Positions 1 through 6,215 of a stretch of DNA of 6,492 nt are shown one piece after another. Under the pieces are notes generated by a model. That model did no database searches and was not told the DNA's origin. It saw only the letters and a program-made list of their open reading frames with translations. Source of the DNA: an uncultured Actinomycetes bacterium (GTDB lineage Bacteria > Actinomycetota > Acidimicrobiia > Acidimicrobiales > RAAP-2); assembly GCA_903830745.1 (NCBI GenBank), contig CAIKVF010000031.1, positions 1-6,492 of the forward strand, in the 5' to 3' direction. The position numbers and the translations under genes are program-made. Within the stretch, counting starts at the first letter, position 1. The number at the start of each line of letters is the position of its first letter.

Positions 1-31
1 ATTTCGTTCCGGGACATGAGACACTAGATAC

Positions 32-334
32 ATGGCGTCTGTTAAACCCCAGCGAGTAGAAACCACCAGTTCTCAGGTGCTCACTGACGATGCTGTTTCG
101 ACGATGCGGCCTTGGAACGTTCTGGTGTGGGACGACCCGGTGACTCCAATGAAAGTTGTTGAAGTTATCTTTAAGCGAATTTTTGGCTACCCCAACGCCA
201 AGTGCACGCAGTTGATGCTAACTGTGCACAATGAAGGCAAAGCGGTTGTTTGGTCTGGTCAAAAAGATATCGCCGAAAGCTACTGCGTGAAATTACAAGT
301 CGCAGGCCTACAGTCAACAATCGAGCAACCATGA
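32..334 (+). CDS. clpS: ClpS, ATP-dependent Clp protease adaptor
   Basis: The 100-residue product is a ClpS adaptor, which binds proteins with destabilising N-terminal residues and hands them to the Clp AAA+ unfoldase (ClpC or ClpA) for degradation in the cytosol. The core motifs are visible: the ligand-pocket segment VWDDPVTPM (residues 32-40), a helix ending in FGYP (51-54), and MLTVHNEGKA (62-71) with the conserved His66. Tryptophan replaces the Asn of the proteobacterial NDD motif, as I recall for mycobacterial ClpS, so this is lineage-typical and not a defect. The first 25 residues are a variable extension. The ATG is the only plausible start, since an in-frame TGA lies at 17-19. No clear Shine-Dalgarno precedes it. 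The stop overlaps the start of the next gene by 4 bp (ATGA), implying translational coupling. Confidence 0.93.
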   Translation: MASVKPQRVETTSSQVLTDDAVSTMRPWNVLVWDDPVTPMKVVEVIFKRIFGYPNAKCTQLMLTVHNEGKAVVWSGQKDIAESYCVKLQVAGLQSTIEQP

Positions 335-765
335 GCAAGAACAAGATGTTCATCAAGCGTCGTGACGGTCGCATTGAAGTTCGACTTAATGATGCGGGGC
401 GAGCCATTGTTTATGAAGCGTTCGGTCACGTTGTTGCAGCTGAGCGCGACCCTGAACACGACTGGCACCGCAGGCTGAATGCCCCAATTGATCCTTCGAG
501 TGACGATGACAATCCACTCGCAATGTTGACTCGACAAAGTCAGATCTCTACGAACGCTGAACTCGCGTACATGACTCGTAACGAAGAGTTCATTAATGAA
601 CAAGAAGCGTGGGCTTGGCTCACCACTATGCAAATTGCTCTGCGTGAGACGGCAGCCTCTAAGGGAATTTTGAGTGATGAGAAATGGGAAAGTGCTGACG
701 TCGCACTTCGTAACCAAATTCAAACACTGCAAGCATTTCTATTCGAACTAGCAGAGTGTTTCTAA
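331..765 (+). CDS. DUF2017 family protein
   Basis: This encodes a 144-residue cytosolic protein beginning MSKNKMFIKRRDGRIEVRL. It matches what I know of DUF2017, an actinobacterial family of unknown function encoded directly downstream of clpS (as for Rv1331-Rv1332 in Mycobacterium tuberculosis). The ATG at 331 is preferred over an in-frame ATG at 250 because it gives the usual 4-bp ATGA overlap with clpS and a family-like N-terminus; the longer version would add 27 basic residues read out of frame through clpS. Visible features are a basic N-terminus, an acidic patch (DPSSDDDNP) near the middle, and a helical C-terminal half suited to a small helical domain. No catalytic motif is apparent. 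The JAB1/Mov34-, cysO- and cysM-type genes that follow in mycobacteria are absent; the operon stops at a terminator. Confidence 0.85.
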   Translation: MSKNKMFIKRRDGRIEVRLNDAGRAIVYEAFGHVVAAERDPEHDWHRRLNAPIDPSSDDDNPLAMLTRQSQISTNAELAYMTRNEEFINEQEAWAWLTTMQIALRETAASKGILSDEKWESADVALRNQIQTLQAFLFELAECF

Positions 766-768
766 AGC

Positions 769-798
769 AAAACTCCCCGAGTTTCCTCGGGGAGTTTT
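769..798. terminator. bidirectional intrinsic terminator between DUF2017 and tRNA-Lys
   Basis: A perfect 13-bp inverted repeat (arms 769-781 and 786-798, loop TTTC) has a GC-rich core (CTCCCCGAG) and AAAA/TTTT at its outer ends. It therefore gives a hairpin plus U-tract on both strands. It starts 3 bp after the DUF2017 stop and ends 3 bp before the 3' end of the convergent tRNA-Lys, so it can terminate both units. Confidence 0.9.
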
Positions 799-801
799 CA
801 G

Positions 802-874
802 TGCGCCGGCCGGGACTTGAACCCGGAACCTGTTGATTAAGAGTCAAATGCTCTGCCAATTGAGCTACCGGCGC
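802..874 (-). tRNA. trnK: tRNA-Lys(CTT)
   Basis: A full cloverleaf is readable on the minus strand: acceptor stem GCGCCGG/CCGGCGC, D arm GCTC/GAGC, anticodon loop CTCTTAA (anticodon CTT at 839-841), T arm CCGGG-TTCAAGT-CCCGG, discriminator A. The outermost anticodon-stem pair 27-43 is a T/C mismatch; the other four pairs are intact. CCA is not encoded (the sequence after the discriminator is CTG). It lies 37 bp downstream of the aldehyde dehydrogenase on the same strand and ends at the bidirectional terminator. Confidence 0.96.
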
Positions 875-882
875 GTGACGAG

Positions 883-888
883 TCTATA
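883..888 (-). promoter_or_regulatory. possible -10 element for tRNA-Lys
   Basis: On the minus strand TATAGA sits 8 bp upstream of the tRNA-Lys 5' end, in the short gap after the aldehyde dehydrogenase stop. No convincing -35 hexamer lies 16-18 bp upstream. It suggests that the tRNA can be transcribed independently, but read-through from the dehydrogenase gene is equally compatible. Confidence 0.35.
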
Positions 889-911
889 CCGCCACGCGCT
901 CGGTGAACTCC

Positions 912-2336
912 TTAGTTGTGCTGGATGGCCTTGACTTCTAGGAATTCTTCGAATCCGTATGTTCCTAGTTCGCGACCAATTCCTGACTGCTTGTATCCAC
1001 CAAATGGAGCAACGATATTGAAAGCGCCACCGTTAATTTCCACTTGACCGGTACGAATCTTTCGAGCAACTTCGAATGCCTTCTCGTCAGTTGCAGCCCA
1101 AACTCCACCCGCAAGACCGTAGAGAGAGTCATTGGCAATAGCAATGGCTTCTTCTTCGGTGTCGTAAGGGATGATTGAAAGCACTGGTCCGAAGATTTCC
1201 TCTTGAGCAATGGTCATTGAGTTCTTCACGTCAGAGAAGATCGTTGGCATTACGTAGAAACCCTTAGAGAGCTCTTCAGGAACGTCAGTTCCTCCACAAA
1301 TGAGTCGAGCTCCTTCGTCGATTCCCTTGTTGATGTAGTCACGTACGCGTTGCTGCTGGACAGCACTGATAAGTGGACCACAGAAGCTTGCGCCAGTGAT
1401 TGGGTCAGCTGGTGTGAACGCTGCAGCGGTAGCAACAGCTACATCTTCAACTTCCTTCAACTTCGAGCGTGGAACAACCATGCGTGTAAGCGCTGAACAG
1501 GTCTGACCTGAGTTGAGGTAGGCCTTTCCAATTCCGTCAGCAACTGCCTTAGCAATGTCAGCGTCTTCGAGGATCACGTTTGCAGACTTGCCACCGAGCT
1601 CAAGCGAAACACGCTTAACCATCTGTGCTGCAATTTCCATAACGCGCTTTCCGGCACGAGTTGAACCAGTGAATGAAACCATGTCAGTCTTCGGGTGAGC
1701 AACGATTGCTTCTCCAACAACTGGGCCAACGCCTGTTACGAGGTTGAACACACCCTTTGGTAGTCCAACTTCGTGAATGATGTCAGCGAGAATGAATGCG
1801 TTGATTGGTGCAACTTCACTTGGCTTCAAGACAACGGTGCAACCTGCAGCGAGTGCAGCAGCAACCTTGTTCGCAATTTGGTGAAGTGGGTAGTTCCAAG
1901 GTGTGATTGCAGCAACAACACCTACTGGCTCGCGAACGAGTGTTGAAGTTCCAACTTCTTCTTCCCATACAAACTCTGAAGCACGCTGTGCGTTGTCAGC
2001 GAATGTGAATGTAGGAAGTCCAGCCTGGATGCCCTTGGCGAGCATGAGTGGCATTCCAACTTCGTTGGCAATGCACAGTGCAATGTCGTCTCCGCGTTCA
2101 GCAAGCTTTTCTGAGATGCGTGTGAGTAGTTCACCGCGCTCTTTAGGGCTTGTGTTTGCCCATGATGTGAATGCAGCGGCTGCCGCATCAACAGCAGCGT
2201 TTGCCTCTTCAACAGTTCCAGCAGGAATCGTTGCGTAGAGCTCACCTGTTCCAGAAGTTGTTACTTCGAGTGTTTCCTTAGACGAGGCCTTAACCCACTG
2301 TCCATTGATGTAGAACGAATCGCGAACGATTGTCAT
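912..2336 (-). CDS. NAD(P)-dependent aldehyde dehydrogenase
   Basis: This encodes a complete 474-residue cytosolic member of the ALDH superfamily, which oxidises an aldehyde to the carboxylate with NAD(P)+. The signature motifs are in order: PWNYP with Asn148, KPSE with Lys171 (cofactor binding), FTGST (222-226), LELGGKS with the general base Glu246, GQTCSA with the nucleophile Cys280, EEIFGPV with Glu380, and the C-terminal block [15 protein letters not shown] (444-458). All catalytic residues are present and the length is normal for class 1/2-like enzymes. There is no signal peptide. The ATG is preceded by a strong Shine-Dalgarno on the minus strand (AAGGGGG, 2341-2347, spacing 4). It stands alone as a transcription unit behind the tRNA-His terminator. 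The physiological substrate cannot be told from sequence, and the neighbours give no pathway hint. Confidence 0.95.
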   Translation of the reverse strand: MTIVRDSFYINGQWVKASSKETLEVTTSGTGELYATIPAGTVEEANAAVDAAAAAFTSWANTSPKERGELLTRISEKLAERGDDIALCIANEVGMPLMLAKGIQAGLPTFTFADNAQRASEFVWEEEVGTSTLVREPVGVVAAITPWNYPLHQIANKVAAALAAGCTVVLKPSEVAPINAFILADIIHEVGLPKGVFNLVTGVGPVVGEAIVAHPKTDMVSFTGSTRAGKRVMEIAAQMVKRVSLELGGKSANVILEDADIAKAVADGIGKAYLNSGQTCSALTRMVVPRSKLKEVEDVAVATAAAFTPADPITGASFCGPLISAVQQQRVRDYINKGIDEGARLICGGTDVPEELSKGFYVMPTIFSDVKNSMTIAQEEIFGPVLSIIPYDTEEEAIAIANDSLYGLAGGVWAATDEKAFEVARKIRTGQVEINGGAFNIVAPFGGYKQSGIGRELGTYGFEEFLEVKAIQHN

Positions 2337-2349
2337 GTTTCCCCCTTAG

Positions 2350-2390
2350 ACCTCGATTGAGGTGTGTAGCGAAAATCTACTCGGAGATTT
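2350..2390 (-). promoter_or_regulatory. aldehyde dehydrogenase leader with two inverted repeats and a possible -10
   Basis: Between the tRNA-His terminator and the dehydrogenase Shine-Dalgarno lie two short inverted repeats. One is ACCTC-GATT-GAGGT (2350-2363), immediately upstream of the ribosome binding site. The other is AAATCT-6 nt-AGATTT (arms 2373-2378 and 2385-2390). A TANNNT-type -10 (TAGATT on the minus strand, 2374-2379) falls inside the second repeat and would give a leader of about 30 nt. The -35 region is weak. The arrangement would suit a dimeric repressor operator over the promoter, or an RNA hairpin beside the ribosome binding site. Both are inferences from short repeats. Confidence 0.35.
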
Positions 2391-2409
2391 GAGGGCCATG
2401 CCCTAGAAG

Positions 2410-2451
2410 AAAAAAAGCCCGTCGTCACCACATTTTCTGGTGACGACGGGC
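2410..2451 (-). terminator. intrinsic terminator of tRNA-His
   Basis: A perfect 14-bp inverted repeat (arms 2417-2430 and 2438-2451, 7-nt loop) is followed on the minus strand by seven T residues (plus-strand A run 2410-2416). It begins 6 bp after the encoded CCA of tRNA-His and separates it from the downstream aldehyde dehydrogenase gene. Confidence 0.93.
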
Positions 2452-2457
2452 AATTCT

Positions 2458-2535
2458 TGGGGTGAGTGACGGGTCTCGAACCCGCGGCCTCCAGGACCAC
2501 AACCTGGCGCTCTAACCAGCTGAGCTACACCCACC
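2458..2535 (-). tRNA. trnH: tRNA-His(GTG), CCA encoded
   Basis: The minus-strand cloverleaf has acceptor GTGGGTG/CACTCAC (one G-T wobble), D arm GCTC/GAGC, anticodon stem CCAGG/CCTGG, anticodon loop TTGTGGT (anticodon GTG at 2498-2500), and T loop TTCGAGA. The His-specific extra G(-1) is at 2535, pairing with discriminator C73 at 2461, which confirms the identity. CCA is encoded at 2458-2460. Confidence 0.96.
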
Positions 2536-2607
2536 AAGACCTATAAGTATTACACAGCGCAAGAACTGGGTAAAAGGAAGGATTTATTTAACTACGATTG
2601 AGGGTGC
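2536..2607. promoter_or_regulatory. divergent promoter region of tRNA-His and tRNA-Arg
   Basis: This 72-bp AT-rich spacer lies between two divergent tRNA genes and must hold both promoters. For tRNA-His (minus), TTTACC (2569-2574) and TAATAC (2547-2552) are spaced by 16 bp and form a plausible -35/-10 pair. For tRNA-Arg (plus), TACGAT (2593-2598) is a TANNNT -10 candidate 9 bp before the mature 5' end, with no good -35. Assignments are by eye. Confidence 0.45.
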
Positions 2608-2681
2608 GCCCCTGTAGCTCAACTGGATAGAGCATCGGAGTTCTAACCCGCAGGTTGCAAGTTCAAGTCTTGCCGGGGGCA
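2608..2681 (+). tRNA. trnR: tRNA-Arg(TCT), imperfect anticodon stem
   Basis: A 74-nt cloverleaf: acceptor GCCCCTG/CGGGGGC (one T-G wobble), D arm GCTC/GAGC, perfect T arm GCAAG-TTCAAGT-CTTGC, discriminator A, and no encoded CCA. The anticodon loop reads GTTCTAA with anticodon TCT (2642-2644), U33 and A37 conserved. The anticodon stem TCGGA/CCCGC (2635-2639 and 2647-2651) forms only its three central pairs; 27-43 (T/C) and 31-39 (A/C) are mismatched, and position 32 is G. The identity is clear, but the weakened stem makes it possible that the gene is decaying or specialised. The plus-strand DUF1800 gene starts 60 bp downstream. Confidence 0.85.
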
Positions 2682-2729
2682 CTTAGGAAATTGTCAGTAC
2701 TTTCACAAAGTGCTCACAGGGGCATTGCG

Positions 2730-2735
2730 TATCCT
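2730..2735 (+). promoter_or_regulatory. possible -10 for a leaderless DUF1800 transcript
   Basis: TATCCT (TANNNT type) ends 6 bp before the GTG start at 2742, so initiation 7 nt downstream would fall on the start codon itself. No Shine-Dalgarno is correctly spaced for this start, which is consistent with leaderless translation as is common in actinobacteria. No good -35 is visible. A 7-bp hairpin-forming repeat (GTACTTT-CAC-AAAGTGC, one wobble, 2697-2713) lies just upstream. Confidence 0.3.
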
Positions 2736-2741
2736 TTTATC

Positions 2742-4034
2742 GTGACACAACTTTCGAGCCAGGCGCAGATCTCGCGACTAATACATCGGTTCGGTTTTGG
2801 TCCGAAGCCGGGGGAGTTCGCGAAGTTAATGGCGGGCGGTCTCCAAAGCGCTCAGGCTTCGATTCTTGCGGTTCCTGCTGTCGATGCAGGGGTCGCAAAT
2901 CTCGCTACACCAACGTTCGCAAAAATTGGTTCACTTGTTTCTAAGGCAGCGAAGTTCCAAGACGCGCTGCAGTACTACCAGCTGGTTTTTTGGTGGCTTG
3001 ACCGAATGGTGCTTTCAGATAACGCGCTACCTGAGCGCATGACGTGGTTCTGGCATGGGCACTGGGCAACGGCAATCAGCAAAGTCAATTATGCAACTCC
3101 AATGTTGACGCAGAATCAAGTACTTCGACAAAATGCACTCGGCAGTTTCAATACCATGGCTCAGTCAATGATCAATGACTGCGCGCTGCAGTACTGGCTC
3201 GATGGTCAACAAAACTACGTGGCGGCGCCAAACGAAAACTTGTCACGCGAGTTCATGGAACTCTTCGCGCTTGGTGTTGGCAATTACTCGCAGGCCGACG
3301 TTACTGCACTCGCGAAATCGTTCACTGGCTACAAGATCACAGCGGCTTCATTAGAAGCAGGAGTGATTACGTACACTCCGAAAATTCACGACACGTCAAC
3401 GGTTTCAATACTTGGCAACACTGGCGCGTATACGCCCCAAGACGCAACTGCGGTGCTCACTGCACAGAAGTCTTGTCAGGACTTCATTGCGCAACGACTC
3501 TGGTTCCGCTTTTACAATTCTTCTGCTCCACAGCCAGATAAAACACTGAGTGATGCTTTTGCTGCGAGAGACATTGGCGCTGCAGTGAAGGCACTCGTCT
3601 ATCACCCAGCACTGAGTGACCCACTGCACGCGCAGGCAAAATCCCCCGTCGAGTGGTTGGTGAGTGCGTGTCGAGCCTTGAGCATTCAGCCATCCAAACT
3701 GCCAACGCAGTCAACAGTCTTCAGTGCGCTTGCACGAATGGGCAACACACCATTTAATCCACCAAATGTTGGGGGATGGCCACCTGATGAATTCTGGCTT
3801 GGTGCGGCACAAGCACAAGAGCGAATCAATCTCTCCAAGTACTTAGTAAGTAACGGTGACCTTTCTCCGATTTCTGTACTGCCCGCGAAGCAGCGTGTCG
3901 CAGCTGCTGCGATGTGGTTAGGAGTTGCAGGGTGGGGAGCAACAACACAGCAAGTTCTCACCAGTGCCCAAAGTGACCCTGCTCGACTTGCCTGGCTGGC
4001 GCTCAATGCACCGGAATACGTGGTGAACCAATGA
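2742..4034 (+). CDS. DUF1800 family protein
   Basis: This encodes a 430-residue protein of the DUF1800 family, whose biochemical role is not established. Family hallmarks appear in order: RFGFGP near the N-terminus (16-21), ERMTWFWHGHW (98-108), NENLSREFMELFALG followed by YSQADV (164-186), and FNPPNVGGWP (338-347). I choose GTG 2742 (V-T-Q-L-S-S) because the family-like helix begins there. The frame stays open upstream to an ATG at 2655, but that start lies inside tRNA-Arg. No signal peptide or membrane segment is seen. Its stop overlaps the DUF1501 start by 4 bp (ATGA), so the two are almost certainly co-translated. DUF1800 and DUF1501 genes are commonly paired in many phyla. As the partner has a Tat signal and this protein has none, it may stay cytosolic or be exported as a bound passenger; both are inferences. 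Confidence 0.9.
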   Translation: MTQLSSQAQISRLIHRFGFGPKPGEFAKLMAGGLQSAQASILAVPAVDAGVANLATPTFAKIGSLVSKAAKFQDALQYYQLVFWWLDRMVLSDNALPERMTWFWHGHWATAISKVNYATPMLTQNQVLRQNALGSFNTMAQSMINDCALQYWLDGQQNYVAAPNENLSREFMELFALGVGNYSQADVTALAKSFTGYKITAASLEAGVITYTPKIHDTSTVSILGNTGAYTPQDATAVLTAQKSCQDFIAQRLWFRFYNSSAPQPDKTLSDAFAARDIGAAVKALVYHPALSDPLHAQAKSPVEWLVSACRALSIQPSKLPTQSTVFSALARMGNTPFNPPNVGGWPPDEFWLGAAQAQERINLSKYLVSNGDLSPISVLPAKQRVAAAAMWLGVAGWGATTQQVLTSAQSDPARLAWLALNAPEYVVNQ

Positions 4035-5260
4035 GGTGCGAAGACTTCTCTCGCCGTGACTTTTTAAAGCTCACTGGAGCAGGCGCAATGGCTGCTTCAG
4101 TGCCGCTCAGTCTTTTTGACATCGCTGCAGCTGGCGCCGCAACGCCACTTCCGGCAAAGACCCCAATCGTTGTGTTGGTGACTCTCTACGGTGGGAACGA
4201 TGGACTCAACACATTGGTTCCATACCTCGACTCAACGTATTACTCGTCACGTCCAGGAATTTCTGTTGACCAGTCAACTGTGCTTCCACTTGGTGACGGA
4301 CTTGGATTTAATCCAGCAATGAAAAACTTCCAGTCATTATGGAACGCCAAGCAGTTAACAATTGTTCGTGGTGTCAGTTACCCCAACCCCAATCTCTCTC
4401 ACTTTTCTTCAATGGCGATTTGGCAAACTGCTTCACCCGCAACCTCAGTTTCAACTGGGTGGATAGGAAGATGGCTAGATACGCAGCCACTTAATCCAAT
4501 GCTCGCAGTATCAGTGGGCAACACAATGCCACCGGCCTTTGCTGGCGCGAAGCAAAGTGGATCGGTTATGCCAGCGACTGGATTTAAGTTGCCGACTGGA
4601 ACAGCCCTCAGTCAGTTCAAATCATTGGGAGCTCAAACTTCTGGAGCATCACCAGTAACGCAGAGCGCCGCACTTTCGATTGCCAACTTGTATCAAATGG
4701 CTGGCACCGTTACTTCGGAGCTTGCGCTTGGTGCACCTAAGGCGCAGAACGCAGCACTTCAAAATGTTGGTAACACAAACCTCAACCCGCAACTTGACGC
4801 AGTGGCAACACTCATAAGCGCTGGTGCTCCAACTCGAGTTTGGGAAGTTTCGATTGGTGGCTTTGATACTCACGCCGATGAAGTGTCCACACAGAACGCA
4901 CTTATTGGTGGCGTCACTGACTCGGTTGCTCGCTTCATGTCTCAAATTGCTGGTACAAAGCGAGCCAACGACGTAACAGTTGTTGTCTATACAGAATTCG
5001 GCCGTCGTGTAACTGCCAATGCAGCACTTGGCACCGACCATGGCACTTCAAACGCTGTCTACGTCGTGGGTAAATCAGGCGTAGGTGGATTCATTGGTGA
5101 CGAGCCATCACTCACGCAGCTCGACACAAGTGGAAACATGCTCATGACAACAGACTTCAGAGACGTCTACGGATCAATTCTCGAAGACTTGTTAGCAACT
5201 CCAGTGGGGAAAATCATTCCTGGTTGGAAAACAAAACTTCCACTTTTTGCTTCAAAGTAA
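4031..5260 (+). CDS. DUF1501 family protein, Tat-exported
   Basis: This encodes a 409-residue DUF1501 protein, related in fold to the alkaline phosphatase/sulfatase superfamily; no activity is established for the family. The N-terminus carries a canonical twin-arginine signal: SRRDFLKL (7-14), a hydrophobic stretch to about residue 29, and an Ala-rich cleavage zone near 34-37. This predicts export of the folded, probably metal-bound protein. Conserved blocks are GGNDGLNTLVPY (54-65), SHFSSMAIWQTA (123-134), GGFDTHADE (276-284), TEFGRR (321-326), GTDHGTS (334-340) and DFRDVY (375-380). The Asp and His residues in these blocks are the likely metal ligands. The ATG overlaps the DUF1800 stop, so no separate ribosome binding site is needed. 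No terminator is seen between its stop and the next gene 50 bp later. Confidence 0.93.
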   Translation: MRCEDFSRRDFLKLTGAGAMAASVPLSLFDIAAAGAATPLPAKTPIVVLVTLYGGNDGLNTLVPYLDSTYYSSRPGISVDQSTVLPLGDGLGFNPAMKNFQSLWNAKQLTIVRGVSYPNPNLSHFSSMAIWQTASPATSVSTGWIGRWLDTQPLNPMLAVSVGNTMPPAFAGAKQSGSVMPATGFKLPTGTALSQFKSLGAQTSGASPVTQSAALSIANLYQMAGTVTSELALGAPKAQNAALQNVGNTNLNPQLDAVATLISAGAPTRVWEVSIGGFDTHADEVSTQNALIGGVTDSVARFMSQIAGTKRANDVTVVVYTEFGRRVTANAALGTDHGTSNAVYVVGKSGVGGFIGDEPSLTQLDTSGNMLMTTDFRDVYGSILEDLLATPVGKIIPGWKTKLPLFASK

Positions 5261-5297
5261 GTGACATTCGCCTTAGCGCTGCGTGAATTTGCGCGCC

Positions 5298-5303
5298 TAG
5301 TCT
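5298..5303 (+). promoter_or_regulatory. possible -10 upstream of the 298-residue secreted protein gene
   Basis: TAGTCT (TANNNT type) ends 7 bp before the ATG at 5311. No Shine-Dalgarno is visible in the 50-bp gap after the DUF1501 gene. The spacing would give a leaderless or nearly leaderless mRNA, as proposed for the DUF1800 gene. The hexamer is short and may be chance; the gene may instead be expressed by read-through. Confidence 0.25.
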
Positions 5304-5310
5304 CTTCAGC

Positions 5311-6207
5311 ATGCGTACAAAAACTCTCCTGGCCATGCTTTTGCTTAGTCTCACGTTTACTTCGAGCGCTGGAGCATCAAGCATTACGTGGTCGTGGAAT
5401 GGCTCAGGTCAACTCGGGCATGTTGTTTCATGCATTGGGCAAGGATCACAAAAATCGGCCACGTCTTGTCAGTTCTTGGTTGGCAGCGTCCCCGGGACAG
5501 ATGCTGTACGTGAAGTGTTTACGTTTACCAACCAGAGCTCATCACAACTTTGTTATGGAATAAGCACTAATACCTCATACATGTCGGGGCTTCACAGCGT
5601 CTGTGTCAAGCCTCATTCGTCAAAACAGTATGAGACCAGCGGCGCTGTCACAAACTTTCAACACGTTTCATTTGGTGTATTCATCACAAGCGGATCTCCA
5701 TCGAAGCCAATTGGAGCAATTGCCTCGAATACGCTCTCAACTTTTTCAATTGCCTTGAATGAAAATCAGAGCAGTGCGTCGATGAGATTTAAAACATACG
5801 AACCCACATACTTTGCTGGATTTAAATTTTCGCACTTCACCCTGAGCGACACATCTCTTTGCGACGATGGTGCACTGAGAGTCTTCGCACTAGGTGGGTC
5901 AGGCACGTTTGCCAACTCGGCGCCTGGAATAAACATTTTTGAAAAAGCACTAGGAACGTGCACTGGACCACTTGAATTCAATACAAGTATTGCAACGCAG
6001 TTGGTGAATGGTCACCGGGCTCAGGTCTGGAGCAACTGTGCAGGTGTTGCATCTGGAAAATGTGGGGCAACTCAGGTAAAAGCGAATGGTGGACTGATTA
6101 CGTGGAGCATTCCAGGTTCTGGAACTATGAAGGCAACCGTAGTGAGTGTTACTTCGTACAATCTTTCTCTCGCCACACTTTTATCAGTAGCTCGATCAAT
6201 TCGCTGA
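5311..6207 (+). CDS. secreted cysteine-containing protein, no recognised family
   Basis: I do not recognise this 298-residue protein. It begins with a clear Sec signal peptide: MRTK, a Leu-rich core (6-15), then SSAGAS, with likely cleavage after AGA at residue 22. No lipobox, LPXTG or C-terminal membrane anchor is visible, so it is probably released or loosely wall-bound. The mature part is rich in Ser, Thr, Gly and Asn with alternating hydrophobics, which suggests an all-beta fold. It has eight cysteines (41, 53, 81, 98, 184, 217, 243, 251), an even number suited to four disulphides. The segment ITWSWNGSG at the mature N-terminus (25-33) recurs near the C-terminus as ITWSIPGSG (263-271). 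Codon use looks like its neighbours and the frame is uninterrupted. It follows the DUF1501 gene by 50 bp on the same strand and may be functionally tied to it. Its end lies 8 bp from the convergent tRNA-Pro. Confidence 0.75.
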   Translation: MRTKTLLAMLLLSLTFTSSAGASSITWSWNGSGQLGHVVSCIGQGSQKSATSCQFLVGSVPGTDAVREVFTFTNQSSSQLCYGISTNTSYMSGLHSVCVKPHSSKQYETSGAVTNFQHVSFGVFITSGSPSKPIGAIASNTLSTFSIALNENQSSASMRFKTYEPTYFAGFKFSHFTLSDTSLCDDGALRVFALGGSGTFANSAPGINIFEKALGTCTGPLEFNTSIATQLVNGHRAQVWSNCAGVASGKCGATQVKANGGLITWSIPGSGTMKATVVSVTSYNLSLATLLSVARSIR

Positions 6208-6215
6208 CCCTCTAA

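Noticed and set aside
16..27. A three-codon ATG-to-TAG minicistron just before clpS, considered as a leader peptide.
   Set aside because: It is too short, has no ribosome binding site and has no attenuator-like structure around it.
250..330. Earlier start for the DUF2017 gene at 250.
   Set aside because: It would overlap clpS by 85 bp and add a basic tail read out of frame; the ATGA overlap at 331 is the typical arrangement.
1903..2238. Long open frames opposite or shifted within the aldehyde dehydrogenase gene (for example 1903-2238 plus and 1922-2245 minus).
   Set aside because: They lie wholly inside a gene with complete ALDH motifs and show no recognisable protein features of their own.
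2655..2741. N-terminal extension of the DUF1800 frame to an ATG at 2655.
   Set aside because: That start lies inside tRNA-Arg, and the extra 29 residues look like neither a signal peptide nor the DUF1800 family.
2963..3195. A 14-base repeat (CGCGCTGCAGTACT) at 2963-2976 and 3182-3195 within the DUF1800 gene.
   Set aside because: Both copies encode ALQY in frame inside helical segments of the protein; with only two copies and no extension, chance or local coding similarity explains it.
4649..5041. A 130-codon minus-strand frame inside the DUF1501 gene.
   Set aside because: It is a shadow of a well-conserved coding region; the translation is Cys-rich and without any domain-like pattern.
5261..5563. 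A GTG-started plus-strand frame directly after the DUF1501 stop.
   Set aside because: It mostly overlaps the secreted-protein gene in another frame and lacks a ribosome binding site; the other frame has a clean signal peptide.
6208..6215. A terminator between the secreted-protein gene and tRNA-Pro.
   Set aside because: Only 8 bp separate them and no hairpin with a T-tract is present; termination may use other signals.
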